64,000 nt of DNA from Thiothrix fructosivorans (GTDB taxonomy: Bacteria > Pseudomonadota > Gammaproteobacteria > Thiotrichales > Thiotrichaceae). Numbering within the stretch: the stretch's first letter is position 1; each line of letters begins with the position of its first letter. Position numbers and translations under genes: made by a program. The stretch lies in assembly GCF_017349355.1 (NCBI RefSeq), contig NZ_JAFMPM010000006.1:1860001-1924000 (forward strand), read 5' to 3'. Under the pieces are notes generated by a model that had not been told where the DNA came from, did not search any database, and saw only the letters and a program-made list of their open reading frames with translations. This document shows positions 56,168-64,000 of the stretch, piece after piece.

Positions 56168-57909
56168 GCCGTTTTCGCGCCCGGTAATTTGGCACATTCA
56201 TGGAAAATGCGTTTGTCGCAGGTCGCGCAAATGCTGTGATCCAGCCGCTTGGTCAGCGATTTGAGTGCGGCTTCTTTGCTGGAAAATACATTGCCCTGAC
56301 CAAATTCTTCCACAAAATCAATCCTGTCCATAAAATCGTAGACCTTGTTTTTTGCGCCTTGCAAATACAAGCCGCCACCAAGAGATTTCAGGCGTTTGGC
56401 TTCCTGAAGCAGCATTTCTGCCCCGGCAAGATCAATGAAATTGATGCTGTCACCCACAATGAGTACATGCTTGATATGCTGGCGTTCGGCAATGCAAGCC
56501 AGTTCGCGCTGCACTTTGTCGAGTGAACCGAAGTAGATCGACATATCCACCCGCACTAATTTCAATTGCGGACATTCTTTCAGCCCGTATTCGCTGACTT
56601 CGGCAAATTTGTGGCGCGGCTCGGCAGGGTTTGGGGCTAAATCCACAATGTTTGGCATCGACGTGCGCATCAGGAAAATGATCAACGACAGCAATACGCC
56701 CATGTAAATGGCAAATTCCAGCTCCATGAACAGTGTGGCGAAAAACGTGGTAGCAAGGATCGAGGTTTCGGTTTTGCTGCTGTGCAAAATGTGCTTGATA
56801 TGGTGAAAGTCGATCAGGTTGTAGGCTACCAACATAATGATGCCGCCCATTGCTGCGACGGGTAAATATGCCGCTAAGGGTGCAACCAGCAACACGATGA
56901 TTGCCAGCAAAATCGCCGCAAATACCGCCGACAACGGGGTTCTTGCCCCGGCAGAATAGTTAATCCCCGAACGGGTAAACGAGCCAGAACCGGCGTAGCT
57001 GGATAAGAAACTGCCTGCAATATTCGACAACCCTTGCCCGACGAATTCCTGATTGCCATCCAGACGTTGCTGCGATTTGGTGGCAATCGAGCGGGCAATC
57101 GACACCGCTTCAATCAGCCCCAGCAAGGCGACCGCGAACGCCCCGGACGCGAGTTGTTTCAACGAGGATAAGGACAAATCGGGCATGGACAGTGGCGGCA
57201 ATTGCCCTTTGATTTCACCCACGTAAGTGAGACCGTGCGCTGCACCGCCGATGGCGATACTGGCAAGGCTACCCATGACCATGCCAAATAACAAATGCGG
57301 CATTTTGGGCAGGAAGCGTTTTAGCAGTAACGCTGACAGCATGGTGAAACCGGCAATTGCCAGAATGTACAGGTTGATTGCACCGATACCGACACCCACA
57401 TCCACCCATGTATGCAGAAACGATTCGCCTTTGGGAATGGGGATACCGGTCACGTATTTGATTTGGCTGGTGGCAATCAGAATCGCTGCCCCAGCCGTAA
57501 AGCCGATCACCACAGTATGCGATACAAAGTTAACCAACATGCCCAAGCGCATTAAGCCGAATACCAACTGATAAACCCCTGCGAGGAAGGTCAGCGTTAG
57601 CACCATTTGAATAAATTGCTCCGACCCCGGCTCGGCATAACGGCTGATGGTGGAAAATACTACCAAGGAAATCGCAGTGGTAGGGCCGGATACCAAATGC
57701 AGCGACGAGCCAAACAAGCCCGCAATAATCGGCGTGACCATTGCCGTGTACAAACCGTATTCCGGCGGCAAGCCTGCAATCGCCGCAAACGCCACGCCTT
57801 GTGGTAACACCACGACTGCGCCAGTAAGTCCCGCAAAGAAATCGGCTTTGAACGTATTAAAATTGACTAGACCTAGCCAAGTAAGAAAGGGGAAGAAAAA
57901 TTGTTTCAT
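56164..57909 (-). CDS. SulP-family anion transporter with STAS domain (1)
   Basis: 581 aa, ~12 membrane segments then a cytosolic STAS domain (IKHVLIVGDSINFIDLAGAE). SulP signature DFFAGLTGAVVVLPQGVAFA and GPTTAISLVVFS. The family moves sulfate or bicarbonate; closeness to two carbonic anhydrases favours bicarbonate, but this is inference. Cys-rich tail DHSICATCDKRIFHECAKLP. Downstream of and homologous to the next SulP gene. Confidence 0.88.
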   Translation of the reverse strand: MKQFFFPFLTWLGLVNFNTFKADFFAGLTGAVVVLPQGVAFAAIAGLPPEYGLYTAMVTPIIAGLFGSSLHLVSGPTTAISLVVFSTISRYAEPGSEQFIQMVLTLTFLAGVYQLVFGLMRLGMLVNFVSHTVVIGFTAGAAILIATSQIKYVTGIPIPKGESFLHTWVDVGVGIGAINLYILAIAGFTMLSALLLKRFLPKMPHLLFGMVMGSLASIAIGGAAHGLTYVGEIKGQLPPLSMPDLSLSSLKQLASGAFAVALLGLIEAVSIARSIATKSQQRLDGNQEFVGQGLSNIAGSFLSSYAGSGSFTRSGINYSAGARTPLSAVFAAILLAIIVLLVAPLAAYLPVAAMGGIIMLVAYNLIDFHHIKHILHSSKTETSILATTFFATLFMELEFAIYMGVLLSLIIFLMRTSMPNIVDLAPNPAEPRHKFAEVSEYGLKECPQLKLVRVDMSIYFGSLDKVQRELACIAERQHIKHVLIVGDSINFIDLAGAEMLLQEAKRLKSLGGGLYLQGAKNKVYDFMDRIDFVEEFGQGNVFSSKEAALKSLTKRLDHSICATCDKRIFHECAKLPGAKTA

Positions 57910-58022
57910 GCGCTCACTCTGTGCATACCCGAAATAAGCCGAGAATGTTACAACATTAGTGAGTACTAATTAATTGCGTGAAATCATTAATGGGGTGAAG
58001 TCGCGGTAAATACTGCCTCGTG

Positions 58023-58056
58023 TTTCAGTCTGCAACTTGGGTGTTGCAAACTGAAA
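58023..58056. promoter_or_regulatory. Inverted repeat between the two SulP genes
   Basis: TTTCA-GTC-TGCAA (58023-58035) faces TTGCA-AAC-TGAAA (58044-58056), together a long hairpin. It lies just past the end of SulP 2 and before SulP 1. Could be a terminator stem or a double operator; related boxes occur at 60199 and 61766. Confidence 0.45.
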
Positions 58057-58074
58057 CAGTAATTGAGATCAAAG

Positions 58075-59856
58075 CTATGGCTTAGTGTGAGTCGCCACCG
58101 TACCAGAACATTCTTTGAACAAGTGAGTGGTACAACCTTCACACAGGCTCTTATCCAGCTTTTGGTAAATGGCGTGGATCGCGGCGGACTTGGACTGGAA
58201 CACATTGCGTGAACCTTCCTTGTCGAAACATTCGCAGGCTTCTAACGCATCCCACAAACCCTCCTTGACATTGATCAGGTACAAATTGCCGCCGTCTGCC
58301 TGCCGTTGTTTGGCTTCCTTGTACAGCGCGTGGCTGCCCTGCAAATCGGCAAAGTTGATGCCTTCGCAAATCACCGCCAAGTGCTTTTGCTGTGGGTGTT
58401 CTGCACGGATTTTGCCGAACTTTTCTTCCATGTGATTCACCGAGCCGAAGAATAGCGAGCCTTCAATACCCACGAAGCGCAATTGCTGGCATTGGGGTAA
58501 ATCCGGGTCAGTGGAAAACGCATGGTTAGGCAAATTCTTGTCGGGCGTGCGGGTCAGGATGCGCGGTTTGGACACTTTCTCCAGATACAACACCAAGGAC
58601 AGCATCACGCCAAGGAAAATCGCAAACTCCAGATCAAGGAACAACGCACTAAAGAACGTGACGGCTAATACCACCGTTTCGCGTGTCGAGAAGCTGATAA
58701 TCTCACGGATTTCATGCCAGTCGATCAAGCCCCAAGCCACCAAAAACAGTACGCCAGCCATGGCTGCTTTGGGTAAATACGCAGCGTAAGGCGCAACCAG
58801 CACCACCACAAATATCAGCAATAATCCTGCAAATACTGCCGCCATCGGGGTTTTCGCGCCGGATTCGTAATTCACCCCCGTGCGGTTAAACGAGCCGGTC
58901 GAGACATAACCGGAAAAAAACGACCCGGCAAGATTGGATAAGCCTTGCCCAATAAATTCCTGATTGCCATTGATGCTATAGCCGCCGCGTGCCGCCATTG
59001 CCCGCCCAATAGATACCGCTTCGGTCAAGGCAAACAGCGTGACTGCCAAGGCAGCGGGCGCCAGCATTTTAATATTTTCCAGCGTCAACACGGGCGCGGA
59101 CAGCGGCGGGAAAGAATCCGGCAACGCACCGACCGTTGCGATATGGGTCATATCGATGCCCAACCACGCATTTAAGCCGACACTGAGCAAGCTACCAACC
59201 AGAATAGCCACCACCATGTAAGGCACTCGTTTCAACCAGCGTTTAGTCGCCATGCCACTGAGTAAGGTGACGACAGCAATTAAGACTGCATAAGCGTTAA
59301 TGCCGTCGAGATGCTGGGTAAACCGGAATAACAGTTCGGTCAAATTACCACCGTTATCCATGTCCACCCCGAAAAAATACTTCAATTGCTTGGCAGCAAT
59401 CAAAATAGCGGCCCCAGCGGTGAAGCCGACCACGACAGCGTGCGAAATGAAATTCACCAACGCCCCCATCCGTGCCAGCCCCAGAACCAATTCAAACAAG
59501 CCCACCATGAACGTCAGGGTCAAGGCCAGCGTGACATAATCCGGGCTACCGGGTACGGCATGAATAGATAATGCCGAAAACAGCACCACCGAAGCCGCCG
59601 TAGTCGGCCCTGACACCAAATGCCGTGACGAACCAAACAGCGCCGCAATAATCGCGGGAATCATTCCAGCGTATAAGCCGTATTGCGGCGGCATCCCCGC
59701 GATGGTGGCGAAGGCCACGCCTTGCGGCAGCACCACGACAGCCCCAGTTAAACCGGCAATGAAATCAGCCCGCAGGTCACGTCCATTGATTTTAGGCAAC
59801 CAGTTGAGGAATGGCATTAGCCATGTCCAGTAAGAAGGAAGTGCTTGAACGCTCAT
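58075..59856 (-). CDS. SulP-family anion transporter with STAS domain (2)
   Basis: 593 aa from ATG 59856 (a GTG three codons earlier overlaps the upstream ORF). DFIAGLTGAVVVLPQGVAFA and GPTTAASVVLFSALS in the first half, then ~12 membrane segments, and a C-terminal STAS domain (LAVICEGINFADLQGSHALY). Tail with Cys cluster LCEGCTTHLFKECSG like SulP 1. Sulfate or bicarbonate uptake; context suggests bicarbonate. Confidence 0.88.
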   Translation of the reverse strand: MSVQALPSYWTWLMPFLNWLPKINGRDLRADFIAGLTGAVVVLPQGVAFATIAGMPPQYGLYAGMIPAIIAALFGSSRHLVSGPTTAASVVLFSALSIHAVPGSPDYVTLALTLTFMVGLFELVLGLARMGALVNFISHAVVVGFTAGAAILIAAKQLKYFFGVDMDNGGNLTELLFRFTQHLDGINAYAVLIAVVTLLSGMATKRWLKRVPYMVVAILVGSLLSVGLNAWLGIDMTHIATVGALPDSFPPLSAPVLTLENIKMLAPAALAVTLFALTEAVSIGRAMAARGGYSINGNQEFIGQGLSNLAGSFFSGYVSTGSFNRTGVNYESGAKTPMAAVFAGLLLIFVVVLVAPYAAYLPKAAMAGVLFLVAWGLIDWHEIREIISFSTRETVVLAVTFFSALFLDLEFAIFLGVMLSLVLYLEKVSKPRILTRTPDKNLPNHAFSTDPDLPQCQQLRFVGIEGSLFFGSVNHMEEKFGKIRAEHPQQKHLAVICEGINFADLQGSHALYKEAKQRQADGGNLYLINVKEGLWDALEACECFDKEGSRNVFQSKSAAIHAIYQKLDKSLCEGCTTHLFKECSGTVATHTKP

Positions 59857-59861
59857 GATGC

Positions 59862-60062
59862 TCACTTGGCGTGTAAGGCCATATTAGGGAAAGTTGGAGT
59901 GGCGGTGTTGGCAGTGGCTTGCACGGCTTGTTTTTCGCGTTCAATTTCGGTGAGTACCCGTTGCAGGTTGGCTTTTTTCTCTTGCGTCGTCAGCATTTCG
60001 CCTTCGTATTGCATCGCCAGCCCGTTAAGGATGGTTTTCAGTGCAGCCGATAAATGGTTCAT
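59862..60062 (-). CDS. 66-aa protein upstream of and overlapping SulP
   Basis: MNHLSAALKTILNGLAMQYE then EGEMLTTQEKKANLQRVLTE, EIEREKQAV: soluble and helical, mostly predicted alpha. GAAGGA-like RBS upstream. Its end is adjacent to (or overlaps) the SulP start, so the two are likely coupled. Not a family I recognise; may be a SulP partner. Confidence 0.55.
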   Translation of the reverse strand: MNHLSAALKTILNGLAMQYEGEMLTTQEKKANLQRVLTEIEREKQAVQATANTATPTFPNMALHAK

Positions 60063-60342
60063 GAGAAGGATTTCCTTGGTTAAGAACAGTATTTGCTAGT
60101 TCTATAGCAAGGAGCGTGCCAGTATTTTGTTGATGGTTAACTAGCTGTTATTTAAGAATAAAAATGAAATATTATCAGTGACGTAAATGTATCTGCTGTT
60201 ACAGTCTGAAACGGTATGACTCTTCCTTTTGGGCAGGCTGTATAACCTTATTTTTGTTGGTAGCATGGCGGCGCGACGGGAGGTTTAATCTTAAGCAAGT
60301 CGCACGTAACGGCTGTATTTTTACTGGATGAGGAGAGTTTGC
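60063..60342. other. 280-bp regulatory gap between SulP operon and iota-CA gene
   Basis: No gene. AT-rich, containing TTACA-GTC-TGAAA (60199-60211), one of a set of TTTCA-N3-TGNAA-like boxes in this cluster, and the promoters of the two divergent units. A GAGGAGAG at 60330-60337 is the ribosome binding site of the following gene. Confidence 0.5.
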
Positions 60343-60963
60343 ATGATGATGAAACAAGGTTTATGGGCAATGTGCTTACTGAGTGGCATGAGTTTTGTGG
60401 TGGGTAATGTTGCGCTGGCTGAATCCAGTACTCCCACTGCCCCCGTTGCGCCAGTGGCTTCCGTGGCAACACCTGCTTGCGCCCCTGCGGTTGCACCGAT
60501 TACTGAGCAGGATGTGCAAGCAGCGCAGCAAGCGTGGGCAGACGGTATTGTCACGATTGGCAAAACCTATCAGGACAAAGGCGATTACTCAGCCGCCGCG
60601 ACCCAACTGCTTGACCAACTTTATGCGTTTGATGAGGGTGAAGTACTGTTCAAGCCCACCAAAGCGGCTGAAGATCAATTCCGTGGCAGTAAAGACGAAG
60701 CACTGTCTTATTTTGTGAAAGGCAAAGAAACCGAAGATCACGGTTTTGCCCTGCAACCTTGGTCAAAAGTGCGTTTTGAAAATGAAGCGGTTGCAATCAA
60801 CCAAGACACGGCGGAAGCAATGGGTAACTATTACTTCACCGATGCTACAACTGGCAAGGAAACCAAAGTGGAATATACCTTTGGTTACAAGCGTGCCAAG
60901 ACGGATGGGCATTTGGCCATTTTCCTGCATCACTCTTCATTGCCTTATAACCCCGAACATTAA
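60343..60963 (+). CDS. Candidate periplasmic iota-class carbonic anhydrase
   Basis: 206 aa from the first of three ATGs at 60343. Signal peptide (MCLLSGMSFVVGNVALA) then a Pro/Ala/Val-rich linker. The rest fits the SnoaL/CaMKII-association fold of COG4337 proteins: EGEVLFKPTKAAEDQFRG, DEALSYFVKGKETEDHGFAL, VEYTFGYKRAKTDGHLAIFL, and HHSSLPYNP at the end, the His-His-Ser-Ser motif of iota-carbonic anhydrases (LCIP63, BteCA). Would hydrate CO2 in the periplasm. Convergent with a beta-carbonic anhydrase gene. No metal-binding motif of other CA classes. Confidence 0.7.
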   Translation: MMMKQGLWAMCLLSGMSFVVGNVALAESSTPTAPVAPVASVATPACAPAVAPITEQDVQAAQQAWADGIVTIGKTYQDKGDYSAAATQLLDQLYAFDEGEVLFKPTKAAEDQFRGSKDEALSYFVKGKETEDHGFALQPWSKVRFENEAVAINQDTAEAMGNYYFTDATTGKETKVEYTFGYKRAKTDGHLAIFLHHSSLPYNPEH

Positions 60964-60975
60964 AAGACCCTCTTT

Positions 60976-61022
60976 CTTGCTCCCTTCACCCCTTGCGGGG
61001 GAAGGGTTGGGGATGGGGGGAA
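60976..61022. repeat. GC-rich palindromic repeat between the two carbonic anhydrase genes
   Basis: TTGCTCCCTTCACCCCTTGC followed by GGGGGAAGGGTTGGGGATGG. A single unit of the family found in prmC and at the cbbQ/cbbO junctions; as it lies between convergent genes it may act as a terminator. Confidence 0.8.
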
Positions 61023-61024
61023 TA

Positions 61025-61660
61025 TTACGGCACGTCAAAAAACTCGACTTTACCCGTCTCTAACGAATATTCCGCACTCACCACCAGCAAACCTTCGTTA
61101 GCAATCAAGTTTTCCAGAATCTCCGAACCGTGGCGCAAGTGACTGGTCGCGGCACGAATATTGGCACGGACTGCGTGTTTCATCAGGGCTTCGGGATCAT
61201 CGCGCAACGGCGTTTCCATTAAGGTGGCAACGGCGGGGGCAATGCGTTCGACGATAGAGCGTTGGTTGCGGGACGGACTTTGCAGGTTATGGCGTAATTC
61301 CTCGATGGTGGCATGAACTGCGCCACATTGCGTATGCCCCAGCACCACCACCAGCCGCGTGTTGTATTGGGTGGCGGCGAATTCCACGCTGCCGATTTGT
61401 GAAGGCGCAACAATATTCCCCGCGACCCGAATCACAAACAGCGAGCCGAAACCTTGGTCGAACACCAGTTCCGCCGGAACCCGCGAATCCGAACAGCCCA
61501 GAATAATCGCGAACGGGTTTTGCCCCTCGGTCAGGCTGGCGCGTTGCGTATGACTCAATAAAGTATCCAGACTGCGCACATTGTTGGCAAAACGTTGATT
61601 GCCTTCTTGTAAACGGGCGAGTGCTTCCGCCCCGCTCAAGTTGCTTTGTTTATTTGGCAT
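61025..61660 (-). CDS. can: Beta-class carbonic anhydrase
   Basis: 211 aa. Zinc ligands and catalytic dyad in ILGCSDSRVPAELVFDQG, and His/Cys in VLGHTQCGAVHATIEEL. No clear signal peptide, so cytosolic. Interconverts CO2 and bicarbonate, relevant to RuBisCO supply and to SulP-imported bicarbonate. Convergent with the candidate iota-CA gene. Confidence 0.92.
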   Translation of the reverse strand: MPNKQSNLSGAEALARLQEGNQRFANNVRSLDTLLSHTQRASLTEGQNPFAIILGCSDSRVPAELVFDQGFGSLFVIRVAGNIVAPSQIGSVEFAATQYNTRLVVVLGHTQCGAVHATIEELRHNLQSPSRNQRSIVERIAPAVATLMETPLRDDPEALMKHAVRANIRAATSHLRHGSEILENLIANEGLLVVSAEYSLETGKVEFFDVP

Positions 61661-61765
61661 GATTGTTCTTCCTAAAACACGAATGTTTGATGGTAAAGAG
61701 TACGCATCCGGTTTTCAAAGGATTGCGTGACAGAAGTCTTTCATGTTACACAATGCAACACCCCG

Positions 61766-61778
61766 TTTCAGATTGAAA
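61766..61778. promoter_or_regulatory. Palindrome upstream of the sensor gene
   Basis: TTTCA-GAT-TGAAA is a perfect inverted repeat in the gap between the beta-CA gene and the sensor gene, 8 bases before the latter's ATG. Same layout as the boxes at 58023 and 60199. Confidence 0.45.
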
Positions 61779-61785
61779 TAGTGCC

Positions 61786-62371
61786 ATGATCAGTATTCAC
61801 CGTAAAATTACTTTCGCGTTTTCTTCACTTGCTGTCTTGGTGGTCGGGGTGGCAGCCTTGGCGTTTCTGGATTTGCTGTTTCTGGAACGTCAAGTCGAGC
61901 AGGGTATCACCATCACCACCTTGGAAACCGCGATACAGGACATGCGTCGTGAGGAAAAAAATCTGTTCCTCTACCAAGACGTGAGTGCGGGTCAGGCAGC
62001 GGATACCTTTGCGGCGACCGCCTTGCAAACCTTGCAGACTTCCCCGCAGACACTCGCAGCAGTGGGCAATGTGATGCAAGTCACGCAATTACAAACCACG
62101 TTACAAACCTACCGCCAGCTATTAGCCAGTCATTTGCAACGTTTGCCTACTGATAGCACGCTGGAAAGCAGTGTTCGTGAACAGGGGCATTTGGCTTCGC
62201 AACTTGCTGAATCGTTAACCTTGCAAGAACGCCGTTTGCTGAACACCGTGCTTGCGGATGCGAAATGGGCGCAAGTACTGGGTGTGGGGATTTTATCCGT
62301 GCTGCTGGTGCTGATTGGCTGGTTGTTGGATCGTTCGGTGATTACCCCGATGAAACGTCTGATGGCAGATC
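61786..62371 (+). pseudogene. HAMP-domain sensor (chemoreceptor or kinase), 5' part, split by IS66
   Basis: Two membrane segments (FAFSSLAVLVVGVAALAFLD and VLGVGILSVLLVLIGWLLD) flank a helical periplasmic sensor region of ~150 residues (DMRREEKNLFLYQDV is typical of the four-helix-bundle type). The following VITPMKRLMAD is the start of a HAMP domain, cut by IS66. The output domain, methyl-accepting or kinase, is beyond the right edge. The open frame to 62394 adds a few IS codons. Confidence 0.85.
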
Positions 62372-63957
62372 GTAAGCGTTCACGCCGTCTGTAGCGGGTT
62401 AGAAGCTAACGGTTGAGCCAAAGGGAAGCGCACCGAGACAGACTTATGAGCCAAGCCTTGTGAGCAAATGTCCCGCATCAATATCGCCATATTCATCCCC
62501 AATTGACGTGCCGTCCCCAGCACGGTCATCACCGTTGGACGGAATCTGTCACCTTGTGCCGACTGGCTGGCAAAGCTGGTTTTCCGCCATTGCACATACG
62601 GCCTGATCACCCGCTCGGCACGGTTATTGGTGAGGGGAATGCGACTATCCTTGAGGAAAGTCCAACACATCGCCTCATCCTTGAGCAAATGCTTGCATTG
62701 GTTGGTGGTGCGTTTGCAATTCTCCAATGCCAAGCCTTTGTTGAGCGTGGCTTGGAAGCTGCGGCGCAAGCGGAGTATCCGCCGTTGGTAGCGAGCGGCT
62801 TCATCGGGTTGTTGTTGCCAGCGGTGATGGGTGCGGACGGTGGTATAGGCGAGTAACAACAGGCGTTTGCCCACGCTTCCCCCTTCGCCGCAACGCCCCG
62901 CCATTTTGCGGAAGTGGCGGATCAAATGCGCCCAACACAGTTGCCGCCGTTCGGGTGGGACGTTGCCGTAACCACTGAAGTGGTCGGTGACCAGATAGCC
63001 AGTAAAGCTGCCCAACAAGGCATCGGCGGCGGCCTTGCCGCGTGAGTAATGGGTCATGAAGTAACTCACGCTATGGTCAGCCAATGCCCATAACCAGTAA
63101 GTGTTCGTACCGCGATAATGGCGGGTTTCATCGGCGTGGCATACCGCTTGTCCGCGTACATACTGACCTACTTGACGGTATAGCGGCCCCATCCACGGAA
63201 TGGCTTTGCCTTGCGCCTTGCTGATAGCCCCAGTGCTAAAACGCACGTGGCACATTTCCCACAACAGAACCTGGATCTGGCGCATGGATAGGCGGAACTG
63301 ACCACTCAAAATCACCACCCAGGCGATCACGCCTGCACCCATTTGACCGCTCGGCACCCAATCCGGCCACTGGCTGTGGTGCTTGATGCCGCAGGATTGG
63401 CAAACACCCTGATAAAACTGGTGTTCCGTCACGTCCGGTGGCGGCGGTGGAGCAATATCCGTGACCTGATGGCGGTAAGGGTTTCCCCAATCAATCGCCA
63501 CTGCCCCACCACAGGAACAGGTGCTTTCAGGGAAATACTGTTCGGTACGGGTCACTTGTTCGGGAGGATATAACGCCCGTTCGTGACGCGGATGCCCCGG
63601 TTGCCCACCGTGTGGGCGGCTACTCCCCTTGCGTTTGGGACGCAACGCCCGTTGTTCCGGGCTGTCGGAGGACGGCGCTTTGGAACTGTTACGCGAACTG
63701 CTGCCGAATTTGGCAACCAGTTCTTCCAGTTGTTTTTGCAGCATTTCGACTTGTTGCTCCAGCACCGCCACCCGTGCCACTTGCTTCTCCAACTCAGTTA
63801 TCCGTTCCTGTTGGCGCACGATCACCTGATGCGCTTCATCCAGTGTCGTGGGTAAGGTAGGAACGGCGGCTAACAAGGGGTAAATGACTCGCTGTTGGGA
63901 TGGGGTGAATTTACTACAAGTTCGCTGGAATGCCTAATAGAGGGCGTGAACGCTTAC
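62372..63957 (-). mobile_element. IS66-family element (single transposase, ISBst12-like)
   Basis: 1586 bp with terminal inverted repeat GTAAGCGTTCACGCC at the left and its complement GGCGTGAACGCTTAC at the right. The flanks share TGGCAGATC (62363-62371 and 63958-63966), a target duplication of 8-9 bp. No tnpA/tnpB accessory genes are present, as in the ISBst12 subgroup. Confidence 0.92.
62380..63876 (-). CDS. IS66-family transposase
   Basis: 498 aa. N-terminal coiled coil (RQQERITELEKQVARVAVLE), then a basic linker (SSRNSSKAPSSDSPEQRA), a zinc-finger-like CSCGGA ... CQSCG, and a DDE domain: Asp in VCHADETRHYRGT, Asp in LVTDHFSGYGN, Glu in NNRAERVIRPYVQWRKTSFA. Intact and apparently recent. 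Confidence 0.94.
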   Translation of the reverse strand: MLAAVPTLPTTLDEAHQVIVRQQERITELEKQVARVAVLEQQVEMLQKQLEELVAKFGSSSRNSSKAPSSDSPEQRALRPKRKGSSRPHGGQPGHPRHERALYPPEQVTRTEQYFPESTCSCGGAVAIDWGNPYRHQVTDIAPPPPPDVTEHQFYQGVCQSCGIKHHSQWPDWVPSGQMGAGVIAWVVILSGQFRLSMRQIQVLLWEMCHVRFSTGAISKAQGKAIPWMGPLYRQVGQYVRGQAVCHADETRHYRGTNTYWLWALADHSVSYFMTHYSRGKAAADALLGSFTGYLVTDHFSGYGNVPPERRQLCWAHLIRHFRKMAGRCGEGGSVGKRLLLLAYTTVRTHHRWQQQPDEAARYQRRILRLRRSFQATLNKGLALENCKRTTNQCKHLLKDEAMCWTFLKDSRIPLTNNRAERVIRPYVQWRKTSFASQSAQGDRFRPTVMTVLGTARQLGMNMAILMRDICSQGLAHKSVSVRFPLAQPLASNPLQTA

Positions 63958-63966
63958 TGGCAGATC

Positions 63967-64000
63967 TAACCCCGATTGCGGAAGGGCGTTTCGAGCGGCT
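63967..64000 (+). pseudogene. Sensor gene continuation after IS66
   Basis: Removing the IS and one target duplication restores the frame LMADLTPIAEGRFERL, the continuation of the HAMP domain. Only 34 bases are within the window. Confidence 0.85.

Overview
The window looks like the chromosome of an autotrophic, sulfur-oxidizer-like gammaproteobacterium, probably close to Thiothrix/Thiotrichales. This is inferred from gene content and order, not from a search. The conserved block prmC-prfA-hemA / TPR lipoprotein-lolB-ispE-tRNA-Gln-prs-rplY-pth-ychF is typical of gammaproteobacteria. It sits beside two complete RuBisCO clusters: form II (cbbM) and form I (cbbLS), each with its own cbbQ, cbbO and divergent cbbR. 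No carboxysome genes are visible, which fits a form IAq-type cbbLSQO locus.

Layout. 1-4131: end of pilY1, then prmC-prfA-hemA on the minus strand. 4132-6252: an IS607 remnant and a tnpB-only element wedged between hemA and the TPR gene. 6330-12985: housekeeping genes. 12975-16461: MFS transporter, small Cys-rich protein, methyltransferase, Ca2+/H+ antiporter and YbjQ. 16604-18704: island of very small genes, XisI and a Tat-exported repeat protein. 18742-24503: cbbM-cbbQ-cbbO with cbbR. 24600-27576: toxin-antitoxin island with decayed genes and an AT-rich hydrolase. 27593-30234: an IS256-family element inserted into an identical copy of itself. 30368-38356: cbbLS-orf-cbbQ-cbbO, cbbR, phosphoglycolate phosphatase and rpe. 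38452-40471: three tandem outer-membrane barrels. 40579-45052: bamD, rluD, pgeF, an orphan oligopeptide ABC ATPase and a broken DUF1016 nuclease. 45074-53499: complete methylcitrate-cycle operon with a GntR regulator. 53718-56167: galU and recD. 56164-61660: inorganic-carbon-like cluster with two SulP transporters, a small ORF, a candidate iota-carbonic anhydrase and a beta-carbonic anhydrase. 61786-64000: a HAMP sensor gene split by IS66.

How it fits together. The SulP transporters and carbonic anhydrases could supply CO2/bicarbonate to the two RuBisCOs. CbbQ/CbbO would reactivate each RuBisCO form, Gph would remove 2-phosphoglycolate and Rpe belongs to the Calvin cycle. The methylcitrate operon oxidises propionyl-CoA, suggesting mixotrophy. 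A GC-rich palindromic repeat recurs: twice inside prmC as translated sequence, as an inverted pair at the cbbQ/cbbO junction of both RuBisCO clusters, and once between the two carbonic anhydrase genes. Several genes are interrupted or eroded: the sensor gene, higA, DUF1016, tnpB, an RHH gene, and xisI and cbbO relics. This marks the accessory parts as recently active.
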